Assembly: GCA_016206875.1 (NCBI GenBank)
Contig: JACQQR010000239.1
Location: 1-7,906 of the forward strand
From: Candidatus Omnitrophota bacterium
GTDB lineage: Bacteria > Omnitrophota > Omnitrophia > Omnitrophales > JACROU01
Length of the DNA: 7,906 bases
Direction of reading: 5' to 3'
The notes under the pieces are model-generated. The model had not been told where the DNA came from. It saw only the letters and a program-made list of their open reading frames with translations, and made no database searches. The position numbers and the translations under genes are program-made. This document shows positions 5,190 to 7,906 of the stretch, piece after piece. Each line of letters starts with the position of its first letter. Position 1 is the first letter of the stretch.

Positions 5190-5645
5190 TTAGGGACGGT
5201 TCTCCGAGGGAGAACCGTCCCTTTTTTTGCTTTTTTTGTTTTCGAACACAGCAAACGAACTTTCGCTTTCCCAAAGCGTCACTCGTTTGACGGGAAACCC
5301 CTCGGCACTGGCATATTCGAAAATAAATTTCGCGATATTTTCCGCGGTGGGATTTTCATTCAACGCCACGAAAGGCTCGCCCTCGCGTTTCAAAAATTCG
5401 ATCATCGAGGAGTCCTCCCGGTTTAAGATCATCCGGTGATCCAGCGTTTTATCGATCCATGTTTTGATGCGTTTTGAAATGTCGGAAAAATCCACCACCA
5501 TTCCCCGATGGTCGAGTTTGGGGGATTCCAAAGTGATCTCTACCTTTCCATTATGGCCGTGCGGATGGCGGCACATGCCGTCATAATGGAGAAGCCTGTG
5601 CCCGTAGCAGAAGTGAATGATTTTTGTGACTTGATAAACAGCCAT
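5190..5645 (-). CDS. queD: QueD/PTPS family: 6-carboxy-5,6,7,8-tetrahydropterin synthase
   Basis: A 151-residue T-fold enzyme acting on dihydroneopterin triphosphate. In queuosine synthesis it yields 6-carboxytetrahydropterin; PTPS relatives make 6-pyruvoyl-tetrahydropterin. Zinc ligands are H16, H29 and H31. C25 in the CRHPHGH motif (CxxxHGH) is the catalytic Cys of the QueD type, not the Glu form of PTPS-III. VVDFSDIS (50-57), LDHRMILN (68-75, catalytic Asp-His), PTAEN (99-103) and E126 (pterin anchor) are all present. The ATG at 5643-5645 overlaps the SDR stop as TAATG, so the two are translationally coupled; a GTG at 5657 is less likely. The last 16 or so residues, basic then polar, lie beyond the normal family end and are partly encoded by the terminator stem of the facing gene. 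QueD versus PTPS function is not decided by sequence alone. Confidence 0.88.
   Translation of the reverse strand: MAVYQVTKIIHFCYGHRLLHYDGMCRHPHGHNGKVEITLESPKLDHRGMVVDFSDISKRIKTWIDKTLDHRMILNREDSSMIEFLKREGEPFVALNENPTAENIAKFIFEYASAEGFPVKRVTLWESESSFAVFENKKSKKRDGSPSENRP
5193..5228 (+). terminator. Strong intrinsic terminator, overlapping the 3' end of queD
   Basis: A perfect 13-base stem, GGGACGGTTCTCC (5193-5205) with GGAGAACCGTCCC (5209-5221), has a 3-base loop and is followed by TTTTTTT (5222-5228). It ends the plus-strand gene at 4746-5144. The stem also encodes the last residues of the convergent queD. On the minus strand no T-run follows, so termination there would be weaker. The 11-base AGAACCGTCCC of the right arm recurs at 2532-2542 after ychF. 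Confidence 0.92.
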
Positions 5646-6379
5646 TATTGCACCCACTGTCCTCCGTCAATGACAAGATTCGCACCCGTCGCAAAATCAG
5701 TGCCCTCCAAAAAGAAAAGGACGCCCGCGGCAATATCCTCAGGCGAGCCAATTTTCCCAAGCGGAGTCTTACGAATGACTTCGCGTGTTGATTTCTCATC
5801 AAAATTTTTGGGCAACAGTACAGCGCCGGGCGAAACCGCGTTCACCTGAACGGAAGGCGCCAAGGTTTTGGCTAATATTTGCGTCATAATCAAAACGCCC
5901 GATTTGGCGATGCTGTAGGGAAGAAAATTTTTGTAGGGTCTTAGGGCAGACCAATCGCCGATATTCACGATTTTCCCGCCGCCATGTTGTAACATCGACC
6001 GGCCAATAATTTGTGTGAGAAAGAAAGGGCCTTTGAGATTGGAGTTGACGAGGTCATCCCACTCTTTTTCGGTGATGCGGCCAAAAGGAGTTTGATAAAA
6101 TGAGGAAGCGTTGTTCACCAAAATATGAATCGGGCGGGAGCGCTCGAGAAGCGCGCGGGCTTTTCGCTCAAGAGACGGAATTTTCCCTAAATCGGCTTGG
6201 AACAAAGTGACGCGTACTCCAAGCGATGCTATTTCTCGGGCTGCTGCTTGGGCCTCTTTACGCGAGCGGTTGTAGTGAAGAATAATATGGCATCCGCGTT
6301 TTGCCAGCGCTAAAGCGATTTGCTTTCCTACGCGCCGGGCGCTTCCGGTGACTAGGGCGGTTTTTCCTTGAAGTTTCAT
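5645..6379 (-). CDS. Pteridine-reductase-like short-chain dehydrogenase (PTR1/FolM type)
   Basis: A 244-residue classical SDR. It carries TGSARRVG (11-18, the TGxxxRxG nucleotide motif of pteridine reductases), HYNRS (35-39, the NADPH-selective Arg region) and NNASSFYQTPF (89-99). The catalytic trio is D142, Y155 and K159. Asp at 142, 13 residues before Tyr, replaces the usual SDR Ser; this substitution and the NNASSFY motif are hallmarks of Leishmania PTR1 and bacterial FolM. Expected reaction: NADPH-dependent reduction of a dihydropterin (dihydromonapterin or dihydrofolate) to the tetrahydro form in the cytoplasm. The ATG at 6377-6379 is preferred over the TTG at 6388, because the TTG abuts the -10 box and would hardly be transcribed. 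It is coupled to queD by TAATG. SDRs for other ketones cannot be fully excluded. Confidence 0.87.
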   Translation of the reverse strand: MKLQGKTALVTGSARRVGKQIALALAKRGCHIILHYNRSRKEAQAAAREIASLGVRVTLFQADLGKIPSLERKARALLERSRPIHILVNNASSFYQTPFGRITEKEWDDLVNSNLKGPFFLTQIIGRSMLQHGGGKIVNIGDWSALRPYKNFLPYSIAKSGVLIMTQILAKTLAPSVQVNAVSPGAVLLPKNFDEKSTREVIRKTPLGKIGSPEDIAAGVLFFLEGTDFATGANLVIDGGQWVQ

Positions 6380-6388
6380 GGTGGGCAA

Positions 6389-6417
6389 ATCTTATGTTAA
6401 TATCACGAAGGGGTCAA
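6389..6417 (-). promoter_or_regulatory. Sigma-70 promoter for SDR-queD, implying a leaderless mRNA
   Basis: On the minus strand, TTGACC (complement of 6412-6417) and TAAGAT (complement of 6389-6394) are 17 bases apart, 5/6 and 4/6 matches. Only 9 bases separate the -10 box from the SDR ATG at 6379, so transcription should start at or a few bases before the start codon. No Shine-Dalgarno is present, in keeping with leaderless initiation. The -35 lies 5 bases from the divergent queC start. Confidence 0.6.
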
Positions 6418-6422
6418 GCCGG

Positions 6423-7079
6423 ATGAAAAAAGAAAAGCAAGTCATCGCACTTACCAGTAGCGGCCTGGATAGCGCCTCGTTGATGCATTACCTCATCCAA
6501 AAAAATTACGTTGTATCTCCAGTGTATGTACGCCAAGGGCTGATTTGGGAGCGCGCCGAGCTTTATTGGCTGGGGAAATATGTAAAGGCCTACAAGAAGG
6601 AATTTCCCGAAGCCCGTCTACAGGCTCTTTCCGTAGTGGATATTCAGTCGGCTTCTCTATACAGGAATCACTGGAGCCTTACTGGGAAGCGGGTCCCCGG
6701 CTATCACGCGCCGGACCCGGATGTGTATTTGCCCGGCAGGAATATTTTGCTGATTTCAACGGCTGCCGTGTTGGCCGCGAAACGCAGTATTCACGAAATT
6801 GCGCTAGGCACATTGCGTGGGAATCCGTTTCCGGATGCCACACCGCACTTTTTCCGGTTGCTTGAGAACACACTGAGCACAGGATTGGCTTGCAAAATTA
6901 GAATCCGAACCCCGTTTCTAACCCGGGATAAAAGGGAAGTCTCTTTGTGCGCCCCCACCTTTGCACTCCACTACGCCTTCTCTTGTCTCGCACCGCGCGG
7001 CCGCAAAGCTTGCGGCGCTTGCAATAAATGCAGAGAATTTCTATCCTCCGTATTGCCACGGCGTATCGCGCATGCCTAA
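6423..7079 (+). CDS. queC: QueC-like 7-cyano-7-deazaguanine synthase (variant clade)
   Basis: A 218-residue PP-loop ATPase, expected to convert 7-carboxy-7-deazaguanine with ammonia and ATP to preQ0 in queuosine synthesis. The PP-loop is SSGLDS (12-17), with Ser replacing the first Gly of SGGxDS. LPGRN (103-107) and NPFPDATPHFF (134-144) match the family's substrate region. Four zinc Cys are complete: C188, C197, C200 and C203 in CLAPRGRKACGACNKC. After the PP-loop it has YVRQGLIWERAEL (35-47) and HWSLTG (83-88) rather than the DYGQRH segment of E. coli QueC, so I place it in the divergent clade seen, from memory, in planctomycetes and others. The start at 6423 (MKKEKQ) follows a GAAGGGG about 11 bases upstream; the frame extends to 6378, antisense to the SDR start. 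The stop overlaps the flavin reductase by 39 bases. Confidence 0.86.
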   Translation: MKKEKQVIALTSSGLDSASLMHYLIQKNYVVSPVYVRQGLIWERAELYWLGKYVKAYKKEFPEARLQALSVVDIQSASLYRNHWSLTGKRVPGYHAPDPDVYLPGRNILLISTAAVLAAKRSIHEIALGTLRGNPFPDATPHFFRLLENTLSTGLACKIRIRTPFLTRDKREVSLCAPTFALHYAFSCLAPRGRKACGACNKCREFLSSVLPRRIAHA

Positions 7080-7517
7080 AGCGGGAACAGCCCGGCGCAG
7101 ATGCGCTTCTATCACTTCCAACACAAACACCGTGTGGTCGCCTCGCTTCACCGAATCCAGCACGTTGCATTCCACGCAAGCCGGCGCGTCTTTCAGCACC
7201 GGGGCACCCGTTATCAGCTCTTCAAATTCCATACCACCGATTTTGCCGCCTTCGCGTTTCACGGGTTTAAAGAAATTTTCGGCAATATGTTTTTGGTCCC
7301 GCCCAAGAAAATGCACAGCGCAAATTTTGCTGGCCTCAAGGAGCGCGTGCGTGTGACTCGAGGTGCGCACACCCATCATAATCAGCGGGGGAATAAACGA
7401 AGCTTGATTGAGCCAGCTAACGGTAGCCGCGCTCATGTCTTCCCCATGGCGCGAGGTGACGATGTAAAGCCCGCTAGAGATCATTCTAAGAGCTGTTTTC
7501 TTATCTTCTGGATTCAT
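7041..7517 (-). CDS. Flavin reductase-like FMN-binding protein (RutF/DIM6 family)
   Basis: A 158-residue split-barrel flavoprotein. Family signatures run throughout: SSGLYIVTS (14-22), SAATVSWLNQASFIPP (29-44), 'GVRTSSHTHALLEASK' and AVHFLG, a mid-protein G-KIGG-EFEE segment, APVL/ACVEC, and the ending GMRDTPWQYGG. Such proteins bind FMN or FAD and use NAD(P)H to supply reduced flavin, or act as cupin-like flavin oxidoreductases; the physiological partner is unknown. The ATG at 7515-7517 has the Shine-Dalgarno AGGAG (complement of 7523-7527). The stop comes at the point where homologs end with a few further aromatic residues, and the last 39 bases overlap queC in the opposite orientation. No partner oxygenase is in view. 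Confidence 0.88.
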   Translation of the reverse strand: MNPEDKKTALRMISSGLYIVTSRHGEDMSAATVSWLNQASFIPPLIMMGVRTSSHTHALLEASKICAVHFLGRDQKHIAENFFKPVKREGGKIGGMEFEELITGAPVLKDAPACVECNVLDSVKRGDHTVFVLEVIEAHLRRAVPALGMRDTPWQYGG

Positions 7518-7532
7518 AAATTCTCCTATCGG

Positions 7533-7538
7533 ATTATA
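7533..7538 (-). promoter_or_regulatory. Perfect -10 box of the flavin reductase gene
   Basis: TATAAT on the minus strand lies 15 bases before the ATG, leaving a leader of about 10 bases that is mostly Shine-Dalgarno. A good -35 at the standard distance is missing: ATGACA (5/6) sits 20 bases upstream, longer than usual. Activator-assisted or weak basal transcription is possible. Confidence 0.45.
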
Positions 7539-7580
7539 TGTTTGTAGAATAGCGACACTGTCATCTAATAGATGGTTTGT

Positions 7581-7906
7581 CTAACCCAGACGCAGCACAT
7601 TCCAGAATTCTCTGGGAGTCAAAATGGGGATAAGCCGAAATTGTTTGAGACAAAGAAGATCTTGATCTCCGGATACAATATATTGGGCCCCCGCAGCAAA
7701 GGCCATGCTGAGCACATGCACATCATTTGGATCCCGGCAAGTTTTAATGTCGAGCATTTCATAAGAGGGGATTATATATTCTTTGTGCAGAGATTTTATG
7801 ATCTCGTTAAGAAGAGAGGGCGGCACCTTTATTTTTTTATGAAGATTAGAACTCACTTCTTTTAATAAGGACTCGCTCAAAATTAAAGTGTGATTTTCAA
7901 GGCAAA
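7581..7906 (-). CDS. PIN-domain protein, toxin-like (COG1569 type), 5' end outside the window
   Basis: The frame stays open to the right edge, so the N-terminus with the first catalytic Asp is missing; about 108 residues are visible. They show SESLLKEVSSNL (the 'S-ELL-EL' helix of PIN toxins), a run of helices, then CRDPNDVHVLSMAFAAGAQYIVSGDQDLL and ITPREFW-like 'ILTPREFWNVL'. The DPND and SGDQDL acidic residues are the usual PIN metal ligands. COG1569-type PIN proteins are putative ribonuclease components of toxin-antitoxin pairs. An antitoxin would be expected just upstream, beyond the window; none lies downstream. A TTG at 7878-7880 could be read as a start, but it would remove half the domain. 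The gene ends 64 bases from the flavin reductase start, same orientation. Confidence 0.82.
   Translation of the reverse strand, partial: CLENHTLILSESLLKEVSSNLHKKIKVPPSLLNEIIKSLHKEYIIPSYEMLDIKTCRDPNDVHVLSMAFAAGAQYIVSGDQDLLCLKQFRLIPILTPREFWNVLRLG

Noticed and set aside
6378..6422. queC start at 6378
   Set aside because: The extra 15 residues lie over the SDR start and promoter; MKKEKQ at 6423 begins just before the PP-loop strand as in the family.
7101..7547. 148-codon plus-strand frame opposite the flavin reductase
   Set aside because: Shadow of a clear flavin reductase gene with promoter and ribosome site on the minus strand.
2696..7906. AbrB-like and PIN proteins as one toxin-antitoxin pair
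   Set aside because: They are about 4.6 kb apart with unrelated genes between; such pairs are normally adjacent and overlapping.

Overview
The window looks like chromosomal DNA from an uncultured, probably Gram-negative bacterium of roughly 50% GC. Two small proteins carry Sec signal peptides. One resembles the TIGR04073 'exosortase-associated' family and the other the DUF4168 family. Several palindromic repeats of the kind that litter environmental genomes are also present. I lean weakly towards Omnitrophota or a PVC-like lineage. That is inference from gene content, and there is no rRNA or marker gene to settle it. I see no tRNA, rRNA, CRISPR array, insertion sequence or phage gene.

Left part (1-2695, plus strand): two tandem genes for YchF-type Obg-family P-loop NTPases, each exactly 364 codons. 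The second is canonical and the first is a diverged paralog. Each is preceded, within about 8-12 bases of its ATG, by a long purine/pyrimidine hairpin built from AGGAGATAG units, and neither has a Shine-Dalgarno sequence in the usual place. A REP/MITE-like double hairpin follows the second gene.

Middle (2696-5228): an orphan AbrB-like regulator on the minus strand has a clear promoter and a TTCATAG operator array. Next come a 204-base inverted repeat with nested palindromes, a small exported DUF4168-like protein (+), and a PlsC-type acyltransferase (-) whose stop is one base from that gene's stop. Upstream of plsC is a pair of hairpins, then a second small exported protein (+) ending in a strong terminator.

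Right part (5190-7906): a pterin/deazapurine group. A pteridine-reductase-like SDR and a QueD/PTPS enzyme are coupled by a TAATG overlap on the minus strand. A divergent QueC-like enzyme with a PP-loop ATPase motif and a zinc site lies on the plus strand. The SDR promoter sits in the 43-base divergent gap, so close to the ATG that the mRNA is probably leaderless. A flavin reductase (-) overlaps the 3' end of queC by 39 bases, and the 5'-truncated gene of a PIN-domain protein (-) runs off the right edge.

Functionally the right part probably makes a reduced pterin and/or the deazapurine precursor of queuosine; QueE and GTP cyclohydrolase are not in view. The rest is housekeeping (NTPase, phospholipid synthesis), small envelope proteins and repeats. 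The observations most worth following are the YchF tandem with its hairpins and the QueC/pteridine reductase/QueD group.
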